NCBI GenBank assembly: GCA_016713875.1
Contig: JADJOI010000003.1
Coordinates: 1,426,001-1,490,000, forward strand
DNA from: Flavobacteriales bacterium
Lineage (GTDB): Bacteria > Bacteroidota > Bacteroidia > Flavobacteriales_F > PHOS-HE28
Direction: 5' to 3'
Length of the DNA: 64,000 bases
Part shown: in pieces, positions 17,501 to 25,266 of the stretch
Layout: each line of letters opens with the position of its first letter
Numbering within the stretch: position 1 is the stretch's first letter
The notes under the pieces: generated by a model
Database searches by the model: none
What the model was told of the DNA's origin: nothing
Seen by the model: the letters and a program-made list of their open reading frames with translations, nothing else
Made by a program: the position numbers and the translations under genes

Positions 17501-19085
17501 AGTACTCCACGGTGTCACCCCAACAAAATGTTGAGTCCACCGCAACCAGTGAACCAGGAGGCAAGTCAGCCGGGTACAAAAAGACCGGCACGGTATCGTG
17601 AACAGCTAAATAGGCTGTATCGCAAGAACTCAATGTCCTACCGACCACGGTGATCACCAGCTGGGTATCAGCCGGAACGGGCAGATTGTTGAACAAACCC
17701 GGGGTGTTGTCCCATGGAGTCATCGGCACGCCGTTGAACTCGACGCGATACTGTTGACCTGTAGGGCCGCTTACATAGATATCAGTAGGCAGACCGGTGC
17801 ACGCGGCGCAGCAACCCAGCCCATGATTCAGATTCGGGCTCGACCAGCTGAAACTCTGCACGGGTGGAGCCGGAGAATTAACATTCACGCTGGTCTCGAA
17901 GACATCCGTGTGGACGCCATCGCTTACTTCCAGCCGGACGTCTGTGGAGCCGGGGGAGGTGAACGCGTGGGTCAGGTGATAGGTATTGGCCACCAACGTG
18001 CCGTCCACAAACCAGGCGTAGGAATACCCTGGAGCTGACCGGTTGAACACCGTTACAGGGTCATTCATGCAGATGGACTGACCGATCGGTTCGTAGACGG
18101 CTACCGGCGATGGCACCGGTAGCGCTCCTGCGACTCGAAAGGCGCTCCCCCCCGACCCGACCATAAAACCATGACCTGGGAGATCAAGGTTGAGGTCATG
18201 AATGACATGACCATCGGTCTCCGGATACTTGAACCAGTAGGCACCGCCATCGAACGAAGCGTAGAGCACCGAACCTGCGACCAGGACCGTATCGGGGCTG
18301 ATGGCGTGTAGATCCCCCTGCGGGTGGAACGGCGTCTCGATCGTACTCCAGGAGACCCCTCCATCCACGGACCTCAATAGATCACCGCTGCTTCCGATCT
18401 CAAAGCCCGAGGTTGCATACAGAACATTCTGCCCGGCGGCACTGATGGCCAGATAGTTGCGATTCTCTGCGTTAAGCTGGACCCAACTGGCACCGCCGTT
18501 GGAGGTGCGTAGAACACAATGATGGCCTGCCACATACCCCACCTGATCCGTTTCCATGTCCAGATCATTCAATTGGCCATTGACCGGTGTAGGCACAGGT
18601 GACCAGGTCAGCCCAGCATCCGTTGTCCGTAGAATGCGGCCCTGCTTACCCACTGTGAGACCGACCGTTGGGGACGGAAAGTCCATGTCATACACACCGG
18701 TGAAGTCAGGGCCGAGATGAACCATCGTCCAACTTTGGCCCCCATCCGCCGTGCGGATGATGATCTCCGCCAACTCGAAGGGGTTGTATCCGGCGACGAT
18801 CCATGTGTCCTGATCGATCATGTGCACGCCAGCCAGCGAATCGAACGTCATGAAGGTCTCGAGGAACTGACCCGTACCTTGGTTGAACCACGAATTGCCT
18901 CCGTTCACGGTCCTGTAGATCGACCCAAAGTCCCCCACGACCATGGCGTTCTGGCCATCCAATGCGTGTATCCCAAAGCATAAGGCCACGGTCGGCAAAG
19001 GCTGTTCTTGCCACTGAGCCCGAATGGCCCTGTCCCCTGCCACGAAAGACAAGAGCACAACCATGAACATCCCTAAGGACCGCAT
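14503..19085 (-). CDS. Giant secreted propeller/PKD protein with frameshifted T9SS domain
   Basis: About 1,527 residues if one frameshift is corrected. A signal peptide (ends near RAIRAQ) is followed by Ycf48/BNR-like repeats (RTVNGGNSW, RTADGGQSW, RTTDAGLTW, RTSNGGASW, RSVDGGVSW), two PKD-like regions, and a second propeller-like half (DMVVDRWGNRYVTG, LAVGEDGSVYLG). The sorting domain begins VVYPNPAGSVLNV, then breaks: the true end (DLEGFASGVYLLRTRLEGG ... RFVKD, stop at 14503) lies in another frame. One extra G in the C5/G5 run at 14638-14642 would join them; uncorrected, the frame reads on to 14388. GC content is clearly lower than its neighbours, lowest near 16.4-16.6 kb. It separates darB from darA. 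Confidence 0.8.
15301..15311. repeat. C11 (G11 on coding strand) homopolymer inside a gene
   Basis: Eleven C in a row (G11 on the coding strand) encode part of the Gly5 run before DSLLVHI in the giant secreted protein. Tracts of this length are prone to slippage during replication and to sequencing error; at the present length the frame is open. Confidence 0.9.
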
Positions 19086-19174
19086 CAGCCTGGATTTGGT
19101 ACGAAACTATATCATCGACCCGGGTCAATAACCACTCGCCCCCCGGCGCACCTCCCTTGGATCAGCGTCACCTA

Positions 19175-19192
19175 AAGAGCGGGACGGTCGAC
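19175..19192. repeat. Right copy of 18-bp direct repeat flanking the big secreted-protein gene
   Basis: AAGAGCGGGACGGTCGAC, one mismatch to the copy at 14429-14446 about 4.75 kb away, in the same orientation. It lies between the start of the giant secreted-protein gene and the stop of darA. Confidence 0.7.
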
Positions 19193-19220
19193 CAGGTCTC
19201 CCTGGATCAAGCCTACATGC

Positions 19221-20126
19221 TCAGTACGTCGATAGGCGCTCCACTTCCTCGCGCAGCTGCCGTCGCTTCACCAGGGAGAGCAGCCCCGTGGTGAGGGTGG
19301 TGAGGGGCCCCAGGATGAAGACCCCGATGGTGAGCAAGGTGCTGAACACCTTCACGCGGCGCAGGCGGCTGGCCGGGTCGCGGTGCACCTTGGCCAGGAT
19401 GTAGCGGCGGTACTTGCCGAACAGGAAGGTGGCCCGCTTCTCCAGCATCAACAGGCTGGGCACGATGCGGATGGAGCCCTCTTGGCGCAACGCGGCGTTC
19501 AGCCCGCGGAGGTCGCCGGCGGACAGGTGCTCCACCAGCACGCGGCCGAACCGGGCCGAGGCGTCCATGTCCTCGGCGCGGATGCCGGCCGCGGGGAAGA
19601 CCAGGAAGGGGTCGCGGCGCCCCCAGAACATCCAGCGGATGATGGTGATGACGCTGACCAGGTTGGGGCTTCGGTCCACCACGGTGATGTGGCCCACCAG
19701 CCGTCCGCGCAAGGCGGCCACGGCGCTGCGCATGTGCTCCTGGGCCAGCACCCACATGTTGCGCGCGCCCACCACCGTCAGCACCGGCCGGTCCGCCAGG
19801 TAGCGGGCGGCATCGGGGTGCTTCAGGAAGCTGGTCATGGGGATGCTCGGGTTGAGGAACCAGATGGTGTAGCCCAGGATGACCAGGTCGTACGGGCCTT
19901 CAGGCGGCACGTTGAGCGGCTCCAACGGCACGGGGTCGTGGCCCACCGCCTCGGGGAAGCAGTTGAAGAAGGTGAGGCGCGTCCACGGGAACGGATAGGG
20001 TGTGGCGGGCCGCAGGGGAAGATGGTCCACCACCATGCCCGCGGCCTGCAAGGGCGCCACGATGCGGTCAAGCAGCGCGGAGAGCTGCCCGGTCTGCGAG
20101 TAGTGGATGACGAGGACGCGCTTCAT
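19221..20126 (-). CDS. darA: Dialkylresorcinol condensing enzyme DarA (aromatase)
   Basis: A 301-residue protein that fits DarA along its length: a flavodoxin-like start (MKRVLVIHYSQTGQLSALLD), PFPWTRLTFFNCFPEAV, VILGYTIWFLNPSIPMTSFL, ARNMWVLAQEHMRSAV and RSPNLVSVITIIRWMFWG. Two hydrophobic segments near residues 260-290 suggest membrane attachment. DarA acts after DarB to aromatise the cyclic dione to a 2,5-dialkylresorcinol. The start at 20126 overlaps the preceding glycosyltransferase stop by four bases. DarB lies 5 kb downstream, beyond the giant secreted-protein gene, an unusual separation. Confidence 0.88.
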   Translation of the reverse strand: MKRVLVIHYSQTGQLSALLDRIVAPLQAAGMVVDHLPLRPATPYPFPWTRLTFFNCFPEAVGHDPVPLEPLNVPPEGPYDLVILGYTIWFLNPSIPMTSFLKHPDAARYLADRPVLTVVGARNMWVLAQEHMRSAVAALRGRLVGHITVVDRSPNLVSVITIIRWMFWGRRDPFLVFPAAGIRAEDMDASARFGRVLVEHLSAGDLRGLNAALRQEGSIRIVPSLLMLEKRATFLFGKYRRYILAKVHRDPASRLRRVKVFSTLLTIGVFILGPLTTLTTGLLSLVKRRQLREEVERLSTY

Positions 20127-20884
20127 GACCCGGAAGGACGGAAGTACTGGGCCAATTTGCGCAACGGTTTGCGGATGGCCAGCAGCGGCGGCGGGGCGAA
20201 GCCGTTGTGGCGCCAGGCCTCCACCACCTCGCGGTTCGCCTTCCACACGTGGGTGAGGCTCTTGTTACTGGCCCCGCCCAGGCGGAAGCGCACGATCGTG
20301 AGCGGCACGTAGCGCGCCCGCAGCCGGTGCTTGTACAGGAAGCGGAACATCAGCTCGTAATCGGCCGCGATGTGGAAGCGCAGGTCGAAGCCGCCGAAGC
20401 GTTGGTAGGCCGCGCGGCGGATGTAGGTGCCCAGGTGGGGCGGCATCCAGCCGCTGCGGAAGTTGTCGCGGTGGTAGGCCCCGCCCTTCCAGAAGCGGCG
20501 CACCCGGCGGATGTCGCGCGGGTCCACCATGTGGGCATCGCCATAGATCACATCGTCGTCGCCCTGGGCGAACTCGGCCGCGAGCTTCGCGATCACGTCG
20601 GGCGCCTCCAGCAGGTCGCCGGCGTTCACGAAGCCGACCACCTCACCGGTGGCACGCGCGAGGCCCTTGTTCATGGCGTCGTACACGCCCTTGTCCGGCT
20701 CGCTGATGAGGATCGAGCGACCGTCGTCAACGCGCCTCAGCACGGTGCGCGTGGCTTCGTCCGGCGAAGCGCCGTCCACGATGATGTGCTCGATGTGCGG
20801 ATGGGTCTGCGCACGCACGCTGGCCACCGTCTCGGCCAGCTCCTCGCCGGCCTTGTAGCACACGGTGATCAGCGTGAACCTCAT
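20123..20884 (-). CDS. Glycosyltransferase family 2
   Basis: A 253-residue GT-A enzyme: LITVCYKAGEELAETVASVR at the N-terminus, IIVDGASPDEATRTVL, SEPDKGVYDAMNKGLARATG and the metal-binding DAHMVD segment as a DxD-like site. It resembles WcaA/WcaE-type transferases that add a sugar to a lipid-linked oligosaccharide on the cytoplasmic face. Overlaps of four bases with WcaF upstream and darA downstream indicate translational coupling in one operon. Confidence 0.9.
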   Translation of the reverse strand: MRFTLITVCYKAGEELAETVASVRAQTHPHIEHIIVDGASPDEATRTVLRRVDDGRSILISEPDKGVYDAMNKGLARATGEVVGFVNAGDLLEAPDVIAKLAAEFAQGDDDVIYGDAHMVDPRDIRRVRRFWKGGAYHRDNFRSGWMPPHLGTYIRRAAYQRFGGFDLRFHIAADYELMFRFLYKHRLRARYVPLTIVRFRLGGASNKSLTHVWKANREVVEAWRHNGFAPPPLLAIRKPLRKLAQYFRPSGS

Positions 20885-21441
20885 TCGATCACGCGTTCGC
20901 GGACGGGCTGCGCGGGATTCCCCTGGTGGATCATGTACGGCTCCAGGTCCTTGGTGGCCACACTGCCTGCGGAGAGCACACTATGGCTCTTCAGGGTGAC
21001 GCCGAGCATCACCATGGCGCCCGCCCCCACCCAGCTGCCCTCTTCCAGCACCACGGGACCGCTCAGGGTGGGGTAATCGACCTTCTTGTAGTTGTGGCTG
21101 CCCTGGATGATCATGGCGCCCTGGCTGATCACCACATGGTCACGGATGATGAGCTGATCGATGTTGTCGAGCCAGGCGCGCTGCCCGATCCATACGTGGT
21201 CGCCGATGGTGAGCTTCCAGGGGTACTTGATGTTCACCCCGGGATGAATGACGACCCCCTTCCCCACCCGCGCACCGAACAGGCGGAGCAGCGCGGGCTT
21301 GGGCGAGCGGAACGGGAACAGGGGGTTCAGGAAGAAGAGCGCGTTGGTGAAATACCACAGCGTCATCTTCACCGCGCCCGCCCCCTTGGGGAAGTCGGCG
21401 TTGGTGAAGCGGCTGAGGTCGACGCGCTTGCGTTCGGTCAT
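20881..21441 (-). CDS. wcaF: WcaF-type colanic acid/exopolysaccharide acetyltransferase
   Basis: A 186-residue left-handed beta-helix acetyltransferase. Hexapeptide repeats run from about residue 70 (VVIHPGVNIKYPWKLTIGD, VWIGQRAWLDNIDQLIIRD, VVISQGAMIIQGSHNY) to VLSAGSVATKDLEP. The early LWYFTNALFFLNPLFPF segment is characteristic of WcaF proteins. It transfers acetyl from acetyl-CoA to a sugar of an exopolysaccharide precursor. Four-base overlaps tie it to the flanking glycosyltransferases. Confidence 0.88.
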   Translation of the reverse strand: MTERKRVDLSRFTNADFPKGAGAVKMTLWYFTNALFFLNPLFPFRSPKPALLRLFGARVGKGVVIHPGVNIKYPWKLTIGDHVWIGQRAWLDNIDQLIIRDHVVISQGAMIIQGSHNYKKVDYPTLSGPVVLEEGSWVGAGAMVMLGVTLKSHSVLSAGSVATKDLEPYMIHQGNPAQPVRERVIE

Positions 21442-22577
21442 GGCACCAGGAGCTCCAGCGTGCGTTGCACCGGCGCCGGATCGTCCAAATATCGCTTGCC
21501 CAGTGCGAAAGCGCCGCCGACGGTCGCCCGCAACGCCTGCTCCTCCATGTGCACCAGCAGTTGGATGGTCCGGGTGAAGCGGGCCGGGTCCTCCAAGGGG
21601 ATGTCCCAGCCGGCATTCTGACGCTCGAGCCCTTTCCACGGCGTGCGGTCGCTGATGACCAAGGGAAGCCCCGCTGCCAGCGCTTCCACCATGGTGTGGC
21701 CGAAGTTCTCGCCCTGGCTGGGCATGAACAGGGCATGGACCTGCGCGAAGAGGCCGGGCACCTCCTCCGGCGCGGCCGTTCCCTTGTGCGATACCGTGAT
21801 ACCGGGCGGCAGCTGGGCGATGGCCTCCCGGCACTTCGCCCAGTAGGCCTCGTCGTAGATGGGCCCGTAGAGGTCGAAGGTCACCCGGCCCTTCACCTGC
21901 TTCAGGCATTCGATGGCGAAGAGCGTGTTCTTCTCCACGGCGATACGGGCTACGCTCACGAGCCGCAGCTCACCGGGTCGCTTACCACGCGGCGGAGGTT
22001 CCTTGGCCGGCATGCAACGACCCAGGTTGGGCACCAGCCGCACCTCGACATCCCTTCCCATCCAGCGCTTCACGTCCTCGACCTCCTCGGTGTTGGTGGC
22101 CTGGAACACGACACCGCGGTAGCAGCCCAGCATCCGCATCACTGCAAGGAACGCGCGCTTCTTCAGCGCACCATGCTTCATCATGCCCACTGCAAGCATG
22201 CCGCGCACGGCCACCACCCGTCGTTGCCCTGTACCCTTCAGCAGCCACAGCGGCATCACGCTGAACCACTTGGAGTACATGCCGTTGATGTACACCGTGG
22301 TCCAGGGCTCTTCGGCCAGCAGCTCGCGCCAGACAGCCGCGTTCACCCCGGGGCGCGAAGCGTACCACACCTTCTCGCCGCCAGGCATCACGGTCCAGCG
22401 ATCGGGCACGATACCGGCGTAGGGCGTGGTCTCGGTGTAATCGGTATCGGTGGTGACGATGTGCAGGTCGACCTTGTCGCGCAGGTGGTCCACCAGGTTG
22501 GCCATGCTGCGCACGGGTCCGCCGGCCTTGTAACCGGGCAGGTACCAATCGATGAAGACCAGGACCCTAGGCTTCAC
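21438..22577 (-). CDS. Glycosyltransferase family 4
   Basis: A 379-residue GT-B enzyme. The N-terminus (FIDWYLPGYKAGGPVRSMANLV) is the acceptor-side loop of many GT4 proteins, and the C-terminal nucleotide-sugar site is seen in HALFMPSQGENFGHTMVEALAAGLPLV, including the E-x7-E pattern. It likely adds a sugar to a growing surface polysaccharide. It overlaps the next glycosyltransferase gene by 11 bases and wcaF by four. Confidence 0.9.
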   Translation of the reverse strand: MKPRVLVFIDWYLPGYKAGGPVRSMANLVDHLRDKVDLHIVTTDTDYTETTPYAGIVPDRWTVMPGGEKVWYASRPGVNAAVWRELLAEEPWTTVYINGMYSKWFSVMPLWLLKGTGQRRVVAVRGMLAVGMMKHGALKKRAFLAVMRMLGCYRGVVFQATNTEEVEDVKRWMGRDVEVRLVPNLGRCMPAKEPPPRGKRPGELRLVSVARIAVEKNTLFAIECLKQVKGRVTFDLYGPIYDEAYWAKCREAIAQLPPGITVSHKGTAAPEEVPGLFAQVHALFMPSQGENFGHTMVEALAAGLPLVISDRTPWKGLERQNAGWDIPLEDPARFTRTIQLLVHMEEQALRATVGGAFALGKRYLDDPAPVQRTLELLVP

Positions 22578-23664
22578 GGCGGGCTTTCATCAGGTCCATC
22601 ACGGTGCGCGCCCATTCCGCCGGGGTCCACAGACCGCCCAGGGTGTGGCTGTGCCGGCCCATGAGAAGCAGGTCGGCATCGCTGCGTTCCATCAGCTGCA
22701 GCAGGGCCTTGCGCAGGTCGGCGCCGTCGCCTGCGACAAAGCGGACGCCGTTCTCCCCCGGAGCGAGGAAGCGTTCACCCGCCCCCACCGCATGGCTCAG
22801 CACCAGGGGAAGGCCCGCACAGGCATGCTCGTGCACCACCACGCCCCAGGGCTCATAGGTACTGGGCAGCACGAACACGCCGCACTGTTCCACCACCTTC
22901 GCCATCTCATCCGCCTGCACGAAGCCCAGGTGCTTGATGCACGCATGGCGGCCCGAGGTGGAGCGCACCACCTGCTCGTGCAATTCGCCGGTGCCTGCGA
23001 TCCACAACTCCCAGTCGCCGGCCCGGCCCTGATCGCACAGGGTGGCGAAGGTGTCGCAGAGCAGCTGGTGGCCCTTGGTGGGGATGTAGCGGGCCACGCA
23101 GAGCAGCCGGTGGGGCCAGCGGTCGGTGCGTTGGTCCAGCAGGCGCCGCCCCAGCGGGAGGAAGCGATCGGTGTCGGCGCTGTAGAAGCCGGTGCGGATG
23201 TTGAGGGCGGGGAATCCGAGCCGCCGGGCATAGCGGGCCTGCGCCTCCCCGGTGACCCAGGCGTGGCTGAAGGTGCGGCGGAGCCACAGCCGGGTGGCGG
23301 CCACCGCGGCCCATTGGCGTGCATCACCACGCCAGGCCGTGTCGCTGCACATCACCGTAGGCAGGCCCTGCTTGTGCAGCATGCGGCATACGCGCAGGTA
23401 GCCCTTGTCGACCCAGCCGCTGGCGAAGGCGATGTCCGGCCCGACGCCATGCGTCAGGCGCATCAAGGCCTGATCGTCCAACGCGTCGCGCTCATACACC
23501 TTCACGCGGTCGCCGAAGCGCAGGGTGAAGGGTGCCTCGCGGTTCACCGGCCATCGCACGATGTGCACCTCCACGTCGTGGTCGCGCACCAGGCGCTCCA
23601 CGCACGCCAGGAAATACGGGGCGAGCTCCGTGTACAGGAAGAGCGCCTTGCGGTGCGTGCTCAT
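22567..23664 (-). CDS. Glycosyltransferase family 4
   Basis: A 365-residue GT-B enzyme. LLCVARYIPTKGHQLL marks the hinge, and FVLPSTYEPWGVVVHEHACAGLPLVLS is the donor-binding EX7E region. The N-terminal half (FLYTELAPYFLACVERL) is acceptor-specific and not diagnostic. The sugar is unknown. It overlaps the deacetylase stop by four bases, so it belongs to the same operon. Confidence 0.9.
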   Translation of the reverse strand: MSTHRKALFLYTELAPYFLACVERLVRDHDVEVHIVRWPVNREAPFTLRFGDRVKVYERDALDDQALMRLTHGVGPDIAFASGWVDKGYLRVCRMLHKQGLPTVMCSDTAWRGDARQWAAVAATRLWLRRTFSHAWVTGEAQARYARRLGFPALNIRTGFYSADTDRFLPLGRRLLDQRTDRWPHRLLCVARYIPTKGHQLLCDTFATLCDQGRAGDWELWIAGTGELHEQVVRSTSGRHACIKHLGFVQADEMAKVVEQCGVFVLPSTYEPWGVVVHEHACAGLPLVLSHAVGAGERFLAPGENGVRFVAGDGADLRKALLQLMERSDADLLLMGRHSHTLGGLWTPAEWARTVMDLMKARREA

Positions 23665-24521
23665 GCGACCTGTCGCGGAAGATGGGCCACGCCCGCATCG
23701 AGCAGTTCGCCGAAGGTGGTCATGGGCAGGTCGTCGAACAGCCGGCGCATCTTGGGCTCGGTGGTGGCGAGGTTCACGTAGCTCATGAAGCGGCGCTTGG
23801 CGCTCATGGGCAGCCGTGGATGATGGGGATCCACCTCGCGGGGATGCAGGTAGAAGACCACGGGGCGCTCTTCGGCCAGCACGGCCCTGGCGCGCTGGCG
23901 GATCAGCGGGTACGGGAAGAAGCGCAGGTAGCCACCGCCGAAGAAGTAGAGGTCGCGGCCCAGCAGGCGGTCCAGGCTGATGGGGAACTCCACGATCCCG
24001 CCCTGCGTGGTGGACACCACATGGGGCACGGGAAGCGCGCCGGGCCAGCCCCCATGGTTGCGGCTGCCCGGCCAGATGCTGCTATCGTAGGCATGACCGG
24101 TCTCGGCGAGGGCCTCGAAGAACCACGGCGTCTCCTTGGTCGCGCTGAAACCGGGCGCCCGGTAGCCGCGGACCTTCACACCAGCGGCGTCCTCGATGAC
24201 GCCCTTGGCGCGGCGCACGTCCTCGGCGAAGTGACGGCGGTCGTGCTTGTACACGAGCTCGTGCGCATAGCCGTGGGAGGCGATCTCGTGGCCTTGGGCG
24301 GCGGCATCGCGCACGAGCTGGGGATGGCGCTCGGCCACCCAACCCAGGATGAAGAGGGTCGTGCGCACGTGCTTCTCGGCGAAGAGGTCGAGCATGCGGC
24401 GGAACGAGGGCTCCACCCGCGACTCAAGGCCGTCCCACTGCGCCAGGGGCGGCGTGGAGGGCACATCGAGGATATGGAACCACTCCTCCACGTCGACGGA
24501 GAACACACAGCGCGCGGGCAT
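23661..24521 (-). CDS. Polysaccharide deacetylase (NodB fold, XrtA/DUF3473 type)
   Basis: A 286-residue enzyme beginning CVFSVDVEEWFHI, the variant of the TFDD motif used by the DUF3473 group. Other NodB motifs follow: HEIASHGYAHELV (metal His pair), RGYRAPGFSATKETPWFF, and the late VVFYLHPREVDPHHPRLP typical of the DUF3473 C-terminus. It would remove N-acetyl groups from an exopolysaccharide. It is the first gene of the operon that ends with darA, and a -7 element lies just upstream. Confidence 0.9.
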   Translation of the reverse strand: MPARCVFSVDVEEWFHILDVPSTPPLAQWDGLESRVEPSFRRMLDLFAEKHVRTTLFILGWVAERHPQLVRDAAAQGHEIASHGYAHELVYKHDRRHFAEDVRRAKGVIEDAAGVKVRGYRAPGFSATKETPWFFEALAETGHAYDSSIWPGSRNHGGWPGALPVPHVVSTTQGGIVEFPISLDRLLGRDLYFFGGGYLRFFPYPLIRQRARAVLAEERPVVFYLHPREVDPHHPRLPMSAKRRFMSYVNLATTEPKMRRLFDDLPMTTFGELLDAGVAHLPRQVA

Positions 24522-24535
24522 GCGGCAAAGGTACC

Positions 24536-24543
24536 CCGATGGG
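24536..24543 (-). promoter_or_regulatory. Predicted -7 element of the polysaccharide/darA operon, TACCTTTG
   Basis: The minus strand reads TACCTTTG, a perfect TAnnTTTG, 14 bases upstream of the deacetylase start codon. The leader would be very short. No TTG was found at -33. Confidence 0.4.
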
Positions 24544-24552
24544 CCGACGAGC

Positions 24553-25248
24553 TCAGCCGATGCGGATCCGACCGAGGAAGCGCGGGCGTTCGCCCTTGTC
24601 GAAGCGGGCGCGGGTGTGGCGGATCCAGCCCACGATGAGCGGCACGCCGAGCAGGGTGGGCCACAGCCATTGCAGCCACATGGGTTTGATCATGGCCAGG
24701 TTGACGGCGCTGAAGGCGGACACGGTGGCGATGTAGCTGCCGAGGAAACCGCTCATGTGGGCGTAGAGCCACTCCTGCTTGTCGTGGTGGGTGCGGAAGA
24801 AGCGGCGCAGCTGCATGAACACCAGGGCACAGCCGATGGCCCCGAAGGCGGTGAAGATGATCGCCGCCGAGCTGCGTTCCCCATGGACGAGGTGGACCAT
24901 GCCCCAGAGGAACAACCCGGTGTTCACGAGACCGGCGGCACCGTGCATCAACAGGTCCCAACGACCCAGGCGCTGTCCCTTGTGGAGCCCCTTCAGGTAC
25001 AGACCGCGGTAGCCGGTGGCCGCCAGGTGGAAACTGAAGAGGGCCACCAGGGCCATGAGCGGGTTGGGACGCCAGAGGCCGGCCAGGAGGGCGGTGGCGC
25101 ACACCAGCACCATGGCGAAGAAGAAGGCACGCCCCCACCAGCGATGCCAGTGTCCACCCTTGCGCACGAGCATCGCCACGGGCGCGGCGCCCAGAGCGAT
25201 GGCACCGGAGAGCGCGTGGAGCTTGAGCACGAGGGCCTGGGGATCCAT
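24553..25248 (-). CDS. Multi-pass membrane protein, DUF2306-like
   Basis: A 231-residue protein with about six predicted membrane helices. The first helices contain LKLHALSGAIALGAAPVAM followed by GGHWHRWWGRAFF, a His pattern seen in DUF2306-type membrane proteins, for which a heme-related role has been suggested but not shown. Several other His residues lie at helix ends (SFHLAATGYRGLYL, MHGAAGLVN). No function can be assigned. It lies 18 bases from the following T9SS gene on the same strand. Confidence 0.6.
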   Translation of the reverse strand: MDPQALVLKLHALSGAIALGAAPVAMLVRKGGHWHRWWGRAFFFAMVLVCATALLAGLWRPNPLMALVALFSFHLAATGYRGLYLKGLHKGQRLGRWDLLMHGAAGLVNTGLFLWGMVHLVHGERSSAAIIFTAFGAIGCALVFMQLRRFFRTHHDKQEWLYAHMSGFLGSYIATVSAFSAVNLAMIKPMWLQWLWPTLLGVPLIVGWIRHTRARFDKGERPRFLGRIRIG

Positions 25249-25266
25249 GGTGCCGACCGGTCGCGA

